Assembly: GCA_026400395.1 (NCBI GenBank)
Contig: JAPLPD010000166.1
Coordinates: 1-45,410, forward strand
Length of the DNA stretch: 45,410 nucleotides
Direction of reading: 5' to 3'
From: Alphaproteobacteria bacterium
GTDB taxonomy: Bacteria; Pseudomonadota; Alphaproteobacteria; Rhizobiales; Xanthobacteraceae
Shown: piece by piece, positions 17,923-24,864 of the stretch
Numbering within the stretch: position 1 is the stretch's first letter
Layout: each line of letters starts with the position of its first letter
Program-made: the position numbers and the translations under genes
The notes under the pieces: generated by a model
Database searches by the model: none
What the model was told of the DNA's origin: nothing
What the model saw: the letters and a program-made list of their open reading frames with translations, nothing else

Positions 17923-17956
17923 ACGGCGGCGGAACCTCCGAAGGTTACGCCGCCGT
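17923..17956. promoter_or_regulatory. 15-bp near-perfect hairpin upstream of the efflux operon
   Basis: ACGGCGGCGGAACCT (17923-17937), loop CCGA, AGGTTACGCCGCCGT (17942-17956), with one mismatch. It lies between the stop of the minus-strand binding protein (18030) and the pump operon start (17762). It may terminate the upstream transcript, although no T-run is visible, or act as an operator/attenuator for the pump. The 17763-18029 gap (267 bases) holds no gene that I can see. Confidence 0.5.
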
Positions 17957-18029
17957 AATGTAAGAGCGATTCCGGCAACACCGCTAGAGACTTGGCTCTG
18001 GAGCTGAAGAACCGAGGGTTCTCGCCCGC

Positions 18030-18995
18030 TTACTTCGGCTTGTAGACGATGTCGAACAGCCCCTCGATATCCTTCGTCGTTTTCGCCGCCGCGATGAACT
18101 TGAATTCGAGTGCATCCTGCAATGAGCGTTCGATATCCCTGATTTCACCGATTTGCATGGCCGATTTCGGATAGAAGCCCTCCACCGCCTGCTTGGCGAT
18201 CTCCGGCGTGACCTTCATGTTCTTGGCGAAGATTTCGATCGCCTGCGGATTGCTGTACGCCCAGTCGATCGACTTGTTGATGACCTGCATGAATTTGGTG
18301 ATCGCTTCACGCTTGGTCTTGAGCGAGTTCACGCTGGCGAGGTTCACGCGGATGGTCTGCCCGGCCAGTTCCTTGGCTTCGTTCGCACGGGAGACAATGC
18401 GGATCTTGCCCTCATTGACGTCCTTGAGGACGAACGGCACCACCGACCAGCCGATGTCGATCTGGCCGGTCATGGTCTGGGTGTAGGTGCCGGGCACGCC
18501 GCCGGTCGGCACGGGCTTCGCTTTAGAGCCGGCCTGCTTCAGCAGTGTCAGCAGAATCAGGTTCGATGACGAACCGGGCGACGAGAACGCGATGGTTTTG
18601 CCTTCGCCGGCGTCCTTCAGTGATTTGATCGGGCTGTCCGACTTGACCCACCAGAACAACTCATTGGCGCCGGTCATCTCCGCCGAGATGACACGGTATG
18701 GGGTGGCTTCGCCGCCTTTCACGTAGGCTCCGATCGCCCCGAGGATGCCGTTGGACATAGCGATATCGACGCTGCCGGAGGCGACGGTGGCAATCGTCTG
18801 GGCGCCGCCGTCGGTGTAAAACACCTCGACCTCGAGCCCGGCGTCCTTGAAGAAGCCCGCAGCTTCACCGAATTCGACCCAGGTGCTGTCCCAGAATCCA
18901 CGTTGCGGAATGGCAACCTTGAGCTTTTCCACCGCGAAGCTCACGCTGGTGCCCGCGATAAGGATGGCCAGCACGGCAAGAACCGTCTTCTTCAT
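18030..18995 (-). CDS. NMT1/SsuA-type periplasmic substrate-binding protein
   Basis: A 321-residue binding protein with a clear signal peptide (MKKTVLAVLAILIAGTSVSFA). The mature protein begins with LKVAIPQRGFWDS and AAGFFKDAGLEVEVFYTDGG, followed by the pocket strand GSVDIAMSNGILGAI, the pattern of nitrate/sulfonate/taurine-type receptors. A GGAGGAA site precedes the ATG at 18995. No permease or ATPase gene is adjacent, so it is an orphan receptor that must use a transporter encoded elsewhere. Ligand unknown. Confidence 0.9.
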   Translation of the reverse strand: MKKTVLAVLAILIAGTSVSFAVEKLKVAIPQRGFWDSTWVEFGEAAGFFKDAGLEVEVFYTDGGAQTIATVASGSVDIAMSNGILGAIGAYVKGGEATPYRVISAEMTGANELFWWVKSDSPIKSLKDAGEGKTIAFSSPGSSSNLILLTLLKQAGSKAKPVPTGGVPGTYTQTMTGQIDIGWSVVPFVLKDVNEGKIRIVSRANEAKELAGQTIRVNLASVNSLKTKREAITKFMQVINKSIDWAYSNPQAIEIFAKNMKVTPEIAKQAVEGFYPKSAMQIGEIRDIERSLQDALEFKFIAAAKTTKDIEGLFDIVYKPK

Positions 18996-19228
18996 CGCAT
19001 TTCCTCCGTCGGCTTTATATCTCGCCGTTGGCCGCGATACTGCCCGTTTGACCGGCTGGAAACAATTGCCCGGCCCCTGCCCTCATGCCGCAGGAACCCC
19101 ACCGATTGACAGTTCCACCATGGAGAATTCGGCGAGGTTCCACGCCGGTCTGCTGAAGGCCGATGAAAGCTCAGCCCTGCGACAGCATGTTCAGCCGCGA
19201 CCGACAGCGGCGCGTCCGCGGCAAAACG

Positions 19229-19474
19229 CTAGCGCTTCGGTTCGTTGGCCGGGCGCACGTTGCCCCACGGATCGACCTTACGCGGCGCCAGCGACGGCAA
19301 CCGCTTCATCTGCTCATCGTATTCTTTCTCGGCCGTGGCCTGCTCCTTCTGCGCACGCGCCGTGCGTTCCTTGTCAGCAGGGTCACCGGGGGTGGGATTC
19401 TGGGCTCCGCGCTGGGCCAACGTCGGGACCGCCAGCATTGCCATCGCAACCAGCACTGCAATCAACGTTCTCAT
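19229..19474 (-). CDS. Small secreted hypothetical protein
   Basis: An 81-residue protein with a signal peptide (MRTLIAVLVAMAMLAVPTLAQ), then a charged, Lys/Glu/Ala-rich stretch likely to form one helix, and a Pro-rich end with DPWGNVRP. I do not recognise a named family. AAGG about eight bases upstream supports the ATG at 19474. The 233-base gap between it and the binding-protein start (18996-19228) shows no other gene. Confidence 0.7.
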   Translation of the reverse strand: MRTLIAVLVAMAMLAVPTLAQRGAQNPTPGDPADKERTARAQKEQATAEKEYDEQMKRLPSLAPRKVDPWGNVRPANEPKR

Positions 19475-19608
19475 GATTGGCGCCTTTGTCCCGCCCCCGC
19501 GGCGGCCTGATCATAACAATGGGATGGGTGCATCGCACAATTTATTCTTGCTGCATCGCAGCATTTGGGGCATGGTAAGGCGAAAGAAGAGCATCAGAGA
19601 CGAGATCC

Positions 19609-19992
19609 ATGAGCAAAAACAAAAGCCAAGCCTGGAATACCAAATACGGTCCTCGCCGCGTGCGCAGCGAAGCGCCGACTCTGGCCGAGGCGATCGACGC
19701 CGCCCAGGGACTGTCCGACGACATCGACGCCCAGGCCAATATTGCCGGCTCTTTGATGGGTTTGCCGAGCGAGCAGGTCCTCGCAGAATTGCTCAAGCTC
19801 GCCCCGCCGCGCAAGGACGTCAGCAAGACGTTCGCCTTCGTCGGCACCGCCGACGCCCCGCGCACCGTCGTGGTCGAGCGCAAGACATCCCGCCGCATCA
19901 TCCCAGCGGCGGACCGCGCCGCGCTGAAGCGCACCGGCGTGATTTCCCTGGGCGAACGCAGCAGTCGGACCTTGTCGCGTCAGCCGAACTGA
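19609..19992 (+). CDS. Conserved-looking hypothetical protein, 127 residues
   Basis: A soluble, basic 127-residue protein with no signal peptide. It starts MSKNKSQAWNTKYGPRRVR, has a helical acidic middle (LAEAIDAAQGLSDDIDAQA) and ends with a Lys/Arg/Ser-rich segment. It is a plausible real gene, because it fills the gap between oppositely directed genes and the codon pattern resembles its neighbours. No function can be assigned. Its stop is eight bases before the stop of the convergent fumarylacetoacetase-type gene. Confidence 0.65.
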   Translation: MSKNKSQAWNTKYGPRRVRSEAPTLAEAIDAAQGLSDDIDAQANIAGSLMGLPSEQVLAELLKLAPPRKDVSKTFAFVGTADAPRTVVVERKTSRRIIPAADRAALKRTGVISLGERSSRTLSRQPN

Positions 19993-20000
19993 CCGCGGGT

Positions 20001-20828
20001 TCAGGTCTCGTCGGCGATCGTCGTCCGCAAAACGCCGATCCGCGAAATCTCCACCTCCAGCACATCGCCGGGCTTCATCCAGAGCGGGGGTTTGCGGCTA
20101 TGGCCGACGCCCTCAGGCGTGCCAGTGGCAATGATGTCGCCCGGATTTAGCTCGGTGAAGTCCGAACAGAAGCTGACGATCTGCTGGCACGAGTAGATCA
20201 ATTTATCTGTTCCGGAGTGCTGCACCTGCTGACCGTTCAGCCGCGTGGTCAGCGTCAGCGCGGCGGGATCGGGAATCTCGTCTGAGGTGACAAGCCATGG
20301 CCCGAGCGGGCCGGTGCCGGGCCAGTTCTTGCCGGATGTGACCGAGAACTTCTGATAGTCGCGCACGCTGCCATCGACGAAGACCGTATAGCCAGCGACG
20401 TGATCGAGCGCACGCTCGATCGGAATGTGACGGCCCCCCTTGCCGATCACCATGGTCAACTCGCCCTCGAAGTCGAAATTATCCGAGAGCCTGGGGCGGA
20501 TCATCACGCCGGCGTGCCCGACCAGAGTGTCGGTGAAGCGGATGAACATGCTCGGCTGCTTCGGCAGTTCGCGGCCGACCTCAGCAGCGTGGGATTTATA
20601 GTTGACCCCGGCGCAAAGGATTTTGTGCGGGTTCGGGATCACCGGCAGGAAACGGATGTCTGACAGCTTGTGGTCGGGCTTCGCGGCGGCCGCCTTGCGC
20701 ATCTCATCGAGAGCGCCGGCTGCCAGCGCATCGCGCAACGAGGCATGGCCTTTCATGGTGACGACGCCATCCCCGACGATGGCTCCGTAACATTCCTTGC
20801 CGCCGGCCATGTAACTCGCGAGTTTCAT
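20001..20828 (-). CDS. Fumarylacetoacetate hydrolase family protein
   Basis: A 275-residue enzyme of the FAA-hydrolase fold. Diagnostic blocks are KILCAGVNYKSHAAEVGREL, the metal-binding DNFDFEGELTMVIGK (Glu-x-Glu), VFVDGSVRDYQ (Asp), and the end DIIATGTPEGVGHSRKPP. Family members cleave C-C bonds of acylpyruvates or hydrate/isomerise ring-fission products in aromatic degradation, using Mg or Mn. The start at 20828 follows AGGAG with a six-base spacer; a longer frame to 20879 lacks this. It is downstream of a dihydroxyphthalate-decarboxylase-like gene on the same strand, a context consistent with aromatic catabolism. Confidence 0.92.
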   Translation of the reverse strand: MKLASYMAGGKECYGAIVGDGVVTMKGHASLRDALAAGALDEMRKAAAAKPDHKLSDIRFLPVIPNPHKILCAGVNYKSHAAEVGRELPKQPSMFIRFTDTLVGHAGVMIRPRLSDNFDFEGELTMVIGKGGRHIPIERALDHVAGYTVFVDGSVRDYQKFSVTSGKNWPGTGPLGPWLVTSDEIPDPAALTLTTRLNGQQVQHSGTDKLIYSCQQIVSFCSDFTELNPGDIIATGTPEGVGHSRKPPLWMKPGDVLEVEISRIGVLRTTIADET

Positions 20829-20936
20829 CGGGCGCTCCTGCAGTCGCATTTCTCGGCCGACCCAGCTGCGCCGGCCCATCTTGAGCAGTCTTTGTTGGGT
20901 ATGACCGAACGCCGGCCCCGCTTTTCAAGTCCGGCC

Positions 20937-21932
20937 CTAATGGGTCATCTCGTGGATCTGCCGCACCGGCACAAACAAGTCGTCGACTTTGGGCGCCTTG
21001 GCGATCACGCCCTGCTCTTCGAGATAGCGCACCAGGGCGTTGAGGGTCGGCCGGTTGGCTTCGATGCCGTAGGGCCACGGATCGCCGCCGAACACCGCGT
21101 CGATCTGGTCCATTTCCTCGGTCATCCACGGCAGCATGTAACGAAGCGTCCCGCGATACTTCATTTTCTTCAGCGCAAGATTCTTGGACTGGTTCAGCGC
21201 GTGATAGAGGGCAGACGCAACGAACGGATGCTTCTCGTGCACATCGCGGCGGATCACCACGGTGTGCATGATCGGGAAAATCTTGGTGCGGTTGTAGTAG
21301 TCGATCTCGGCGGAGCGATAATCCGGATAGAGCCGAACGATATCGGGATTCCTGCCGAATGCCTCGGGGACGCCAGTACCGATGATCGCCTGCAATTCGC
21401 CGTCCTCCAGCATCTTGCTCATGGATTTGCCGGACGTGTTGGCGCTGATCGACATCTTTTTGGCGGTCGGCAGGATGGTCGGATTGCCATGGGCTTTGGC
21501 GCTGTTGATGTCGCCCTCGACCCATTCGTTCTTGGAGAAGTCGATACCGTACTCGTCGCTGAGCAGACCGCGAATGAAGATCGCCGCCGTCATGGTGTAG
21601 AGCGGCACGCCGATGCGCTTGCCCTCAAGCTCCTTGGGCGATTTGATGTACTTCTTGTTGATGAAGATGAAGCTGTGCCGGAACACCCGCGACGCGAACA
21701 CCGGAATGGCAACCAGCGGGCAATTGCCGGCGACGAAGCGGGAGACATACTCGGAGCTGGAGAATTCCGCGGAGTCGAATTCGAGGCCCGCCGCCATGCG
21801 GTCGAAGATATTGCGCGGATTGTCGTCCATCAGGAAGTTTAGATCGACGCCATCGACCCGCACCTCGCCGGTGTGGAGCGCGAGCATGCGGTCGTAGAGT
21901 CCGCAGGCGAAGGTGAGCGGCAGTTTCGACAT
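20937..21932 (-). CDS. 4,5-dihydroxyphthalate decarboxylase-like / PBP2-fold protein (copy A)
   Basis: A 331-residue protein without signal peptide, starting MSKLPLTFACGLYDRMLAL. It shares with copy B (starting at 22107) the blocks YDRM/YLHM near the start, PVFASRVFRHSFIFIN, GKRIGVPLYTMTA, YNRTKIFPIMHTVVIRRDV and DDPWPYGI-like GGDPWPYGI. These are features of the 4,5-dihydroxyphthalate decarboxylase (Pht5) family, a PBP2-fold enzyme group often annotated as ABC receptors. The lack of a signal peptide favours a cytoplasmic enzyme. Expected role: decarboxylation in phthalate-type aromatic degradation, or a related reaction. The frame runs to 22034 upstream, but the conserved N-terminus begins at 21932. 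Confidence 0.83.
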   Translation of the reverse strand: MSKLPLTFACGLYDRMLALHTGEVRVDGVDLNFLMDDNPRNIFDRMAAGLEFDSAEFSSSEYVSRFVAGNCPLVAIPVFASRVFRHSFIFINKKYIKSPKELEGKRIGVPLYTMTAAIFIRGLLSDEYGIDFSKNEWVEGDINSAKAHGNPTILPTAKKMSISANTSGKSMSKMLEDGELQAIIGTGVPEAFGRNPDIVRLYPDYRSAEIDYYNRTKIFPIMHTVVIRRDVHEKHPFVASALYHALNQSKNLALKKMKYRGTLRYMLPWMTEEMDQIDAVFGGDPWPYGIEANRPTLNALVRYLEEQGVIAKAPKVDDLFVPVRQIHEMTH

Positions 21933-21994
21933 TTCCAACCCTATCGTTCTCGTTTTGAGGTTCGCAGTGTAACAGGTGACCGCCGATCGGGAAG

Positions 21995-22007
21995 CATGAC
22001 AGTCATG
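21995..22007. promoter_or_regulatory. Perfect palindrome in the divergent promoter region
   Basis: CATGAC-A-GTCATG, a 13-base perfect inverted repeat in the 174-base gap between two divergent paralogous genes. The position is right for an operator controlling both; no regulator gene is adjacent, so the binding protein is unknown. Confidence 0.4.
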
Positions 22008-22106
22008 TCCCGGTCTTGTGCCCCCGATCCGCATATTGCTCTATAGAAAGCAGCGGTGGCGGCCCGCCACCGGGTTGGGCGCGCCTCGCGCCAGGAATGT
22101 AGAACG

Positions 22107-23102
22107 ATGTCCGACCTTCGCCTGACCTTCGCCATCGGCGACTATCTGCACATGCGCGAGTTGACGCTCGGCCGGGTCAAGCCGGAAGGCATCGACCTCA
22201 CCGTTCTGACGCTCCCGCTGGAGACCATCGCGTACCGGTTCCTGGCCACCTATGAGTGGGAGGTTTCGGAATTCTCGATGGCGACCTATTGCACGATGGT
22301 GGCTAACGGCAACGCACCGATGGTCGGACTGCCTGTGTTTCCGTCCCGCGTGTTTCGGCATGGTGCGATCTTCGTGCGCGAAGATTCACCGATCAAGACC
22401 GGTGCCGACCTCAAGGGCAAACGGATCGGCATCCCGCAATGGACGCAGACCGCCGTCACCTATGTGCGGGGCTGGCTTCAGCACGACGCCGGCGTGCCGC
22501 TGACGTCGATCGACTGGGTTCAGGCCGGCGTGAACGATGCCGGCCGAAAGGAGATGACAACGTTCGAATTGCCGTCCGGCTACCGGCTGACCAGCATGCC
22601 CGACAACAATCTCGGCCAGTTGCTGGTCGATGGCGACATCGACGCGGTGATCTCGGCACGGCCGCCCAATGTCTTCCTTGACGGCAAGCACGGGATCAAG
22701 CGGCTCATGCCCGACTATCGGGCGCAGGAAGAGGCGTATTTCCGCAAGACCGGGATTTTCCCGATCATGCATCTCGTGGTCATGCGCCGCGACGCTTACG
22801 AGGCCAACCGCTGGATCGCGCGCAACCTGATGGACGCCTTCGAGAAAGCCAAGCGCGCGTGCCTGCCGGAGCTATATCAAGGCGGAACGTCATTCCTGCC
22901 AGTCGCCTGGGGCTATGACCACGCCGAGCAGACCAACCGGATGATGTTTCCCACTGACGATCCTTGGCCGTACGGCATCAAGAACAACCTCAAGACACTG
23001 GAGCCGTTTCTCACCTTTTGCCACGAGCAGGGCGTTACCAAGCGCAAGCTCACCGTGGAGGAGTTGTTTCCAAAGGAAGTCGGTTTCGAACTGAAAATCT
23101 GA
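22107..23102 (+). CDS. 4,5-dihydroxyphthalate decarboxylase-like / PBP2-fold protein (copy B)
   Basis: Also 331 residues and signal-free. It starts MSDLRLTFAIGDYLHMREL at the ATG 22107, with AGGA upstream; the frame opens at 22056 but the family start is here. Shared blocks with copy A are GLPVFPSRVFRHGAIFV, GKRIGIPQWTQTAVTY, FRKTGIFPIMHLVVMRRDA and TDDPWPYGIKNN. The equal length and back-to-back arrangement point to an old duplication. The family reaction is decarboxylation of 4,5-dihydroxyphthalate to protocatechuate, but substrate specificity is not deducible. The GST gene starts 44 bases downstream and may be co-transcribed. Confidence 0.84.
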   Translation: MSDLRLTFAIGDYLHMRELTLGRVKPEGIDLTVLTLPLETIAYRFLATYEWEVSEFSMATYCTMVANGNAPMVGLPVFPSRVFRHGAIFVREDSPIKTGADLKGKRIGIPQWTQTAVTYVRGWLQHDAGVPLTSIDWVQAGVNDAGRKEMTTFELPSGYRLTSMPDNNLGQLLVDGDIDAVISARPPNVFLDGKHGIKRLMPDYRAQEEAYFRKTGIFPIMHLVVMRRDAYEANRWIARNLMDAFEKAKRACLPELYQGGTSFLPVAWGYDHAEQTNRMMFPTDDPWPYGIKNNLKTLEPFLTFCHEQGVTKRKLTVEELFPKEVGFELKI

Positions 23103-23146
23103 TTTCGCCCGATAAAACAGAGTCAAAAAGTATCGGAATAAGCAGT

Positions 23147-23941
23147 ATGGCGCTCGCGCTCTATCATAACGACATGTCGAGCTGCGCGCAGAAGGTGCGG
23201 CTGATGTTGGCCGAGAAGGGCCTCGAATGGGAAAGCCGTCATCTCGACCTCCGCGCCGGCGAGCACCAGAAGGATTGGTACATCAAGCTTAACCCGCGCG
23301 CGGTGGTGCCAACACTGATCGACGGCGACATTGTCGTTCCGGAATCCAACGTCATCAACGAATATCTCGATGAGCGTTTTCCCGATCAGCCGCGGAAGCC
23401 TGCCGATCCGTTCGGCCGCGCCAGGATGCGGCTGTGGACCAAGCAGCTCGTCGAAGGCGTGCACGACGCGGGGATCGCCGTGCTCAGCTTCGCGCTGGCA
23501 TTCCGCCACCAGTACCTGACCAAGGGCGAGGCCGGCGCCGCGATGCTGGAAAGCATCCCCGATCCGATCAAACGCGAACGCCGCCGCGATGTGATCGAGA
23601 AGGGCCTCGACTCGCCGTTCTTCAAGATCGCAGTGGACCGGCTGCTGACGCTCTATCGAGACATGGACCAGACGCTCGCCAGCCATCCGTGGCTCGCCGG
23701 CGACAGCTACAGCATCGCCGACGCGGCGTTCACGCCCTACATCGTGCGGCTCGACCATCTCGACGTCATGGGACTCCTCGATTCGACGCCGCGGACCGCG
23801 GACTGGTATCGCCGGATCAAGGCCCGGCCGAGCTTTGACGCCGCCATCGTGCGCTGGGAGAACGCCAAGTATCTCGAACTGATGAAACGCCAGGGCCGGG
23901 AAAACTGGCCCAAGATCAAAGAGATCGTGGCCGCTCACTGA
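23147..23941 (+). CDS. Glutathione S-transferase family protein
   Basis: A 264-residue GST-like protein. The N-terminal thioredoxin-like domain is LALYHNDMSSCAQKVRLML (Ser/Cys at the catalytic position), then NPRAVVPTLIDGD with the cis-Pro, and ESNVINEYLDERFPD with the glutathione-binding Glu-Ser. The C-terminal helical domain contains WLAGDSYSIADAAFTPYI. Length is a little above the usual 200-230 because of an extended C-terminal domain. In aromatic catabolic clusters such proteins serve as isomerases, ether-cleaving or dehalogenating enzymes; the adjacent dihydroxyphthalate-type gene makes such a role possible. The ATG at 23147 is chosen because the fold begins there. Confidence 0.92.
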   Translation: MALALYHNDMSSCAQKVRLMLAEKGLEWESRHLDLRAGEHQKDWYIKLNPRAVVPTLIDGDIVVPESNVINEYLDERFPDQPRKPADPFGRARMRLWTKQLVEGVHDAGIAVLSFALAFRHQYLTKGEAGAAMLESIPDPIKRERRRDVIEKGLDSPFFKIAVDRLLTLYRDMDQTLASHPWLAGDSYSIADAAFTPYIVRLDHLDVMGLLDSTPRTADWYRRIKARPSFDAAIVRWENAKYLELMKRQGRENWPKIKEIVAAH

Positions 23942-23944
23942 GCG

Positions 23945-23973
23945 TTGTCCACACGCGTCCACAGCTATCCATA
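23945..23973 (+). other. Three DnaA-box-like 9-mers in 10-bp register
   Basis: TTGTCCACA (23945), GCGTCCACA (23955) and CTATCCATA (23965) lie head to tail, ten bases apart, in the short gap after the GST stop. Each differs from the DnaA-box consensus TTATNCACA at one or more places. Chance is possible. Confidence 0.25.
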
Positions 23974-24078
23974 GTGGCGGCACGCATAACGGGAAGGCGA
24001 ATCACGTCTGTCGCATTGATGCCTCATACGAGACCCATACCCGCCTACAACGGGGGCACGTCAGTGACGAGCCCATTC

Positions 24079-24324
24079 ATGTCGAACAGAGCGCACTACT
24101 ACGTGGTTTACGATGGCGCTTGGAAGATTCAGTGTGACGGCGAGAATTCCGAGCCGTATCTGCGCCGAAGTCATGCCTTCAAGGACGCCGTGGCTCTTGC
24201 CCACCTGGATGTCCGGAATGGGCGAGAGGCTGATGTGATCGTACAGTGCGAGGACGATCTCTTCCGGCCGGAGTGGGATTCAACCCGCGACAGCTATCCG
24301 CCGCCTCTGGTGCCCGAAGGTTGA
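24079..24324 (+). CDS. Small DUF2188-like protein
   Basis: An 81-residue soluble protein, MSNRAHYYVVYDGAWKIQC..., whose pattern (aromatic strand with GAWK, a helix SHAFKDAVALAHLDVR, then a strand ADVIVQC) resembles the DUF2188 fold, a short beta-alpha-beta domain of unknown function. The frame is open upstream to 23974, with alternative starts at 24019 (ATG) and 24064 (GTG); none has a strong ribosome site, and the recognisable domain begins at 24079. Function unknown. Confidence 0.55.
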   Translation: MSNRAHYYVVYDGAWKIQCDGENSEPYLRRSHAFKDAVALAHLDVRNGREADVIVQCEDDLFRPEWDSTRDSYPPPLVPEG

Positions 24325-24431
24325 GCCGCCGAGTCAAAGCGCTGACGCGTCCTGTGCGCCGGCTGAGATAAGGCTGGCAAGGGTGATGCGAAGGGCTAAA
24401 ATGTGACGCAACGCAACAGGGCGCGTTCGTC

Positions 24432-24842
24432 ATGGCATCGGCATCTCACACCACGGCGGCGCGTTCGGCTCGTGCGTTACCTCGCGTCATCATCGTCGAA
24501 GACGAGCTGCTGGTGGCGTGGCACCTGGAATCGCTGACCCGCGAACAGAACCTCGAGGTGTGCGCGCTCGTTCCGGATGGCGACGGCGCCATCGAACAGG
24601 CTGCCGACCTGGACGCCGACCTGATCCTGATGGATATCAGGCTGGCGGGCCGGATGGACGGCATCGAAGCAGCCCGCCGCATCCGCGAGCAGCGCACCAC
24701 GCCGATCATCTTCATCACGGCACACGGCGATCCGGCGACGCGCGCCCGAATCGAGCAGGAGCTACCGGGCACTCCGGTGCTGGCGAAACCGATCACCGCC
24801 GACAGCCTGAAAGAAGCAATCGCGTCCGTGATGAAGTCTTAG
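24432..24842 (+). CDS. Single-domain response regulator (receiver)
   Basis: A 136-residue CheY-like receiver with no output domain. The acidic pocket is Glu23-Asp24 in VIIVEDELLVAWHLE, the phospho-acceptor is Asp68 in LILMDIRLAGRMDG, Thr96 lies in IFITAHGD and Lys119 in VLAKPI. All key residues are present, so it should be phosphorylated. No histidine kinase is adjacent. The N-terminal 16 residues are a disordered Ala/Ser-rich lead. Such stand-alone receivers in alphaproteobacteria are usually phosphorelay intermediates; partners are unknown. Confidence 0.92.
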   Translation: MASASHTTAARSARALPRVIIVEDELLVAWHLESLTREQNLEVCALVPDGDGAIEQAADLDADLILMDIRLAGRMDGIEAARRIREQRTTPIIFITAHGDPATRARIEQELPGTPVLAKPITADSLKEAIASVMKS

Positions 24843-24858
24843 CCGTCGAAGGACGGCG
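24843..24858. terminator. Short hairpin between convergent genes
   Basis: GCCGTC-GAAG-GACGGC, a six-base-pair GC stem with a tetraloop, sits between the receiver stop (24842) and the TPP-enzyme stop (24865). There is no T-run, so terminator strength is doubtful. Confidence 0.35.
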
Positions 24859-24864
24859 GCCGCT

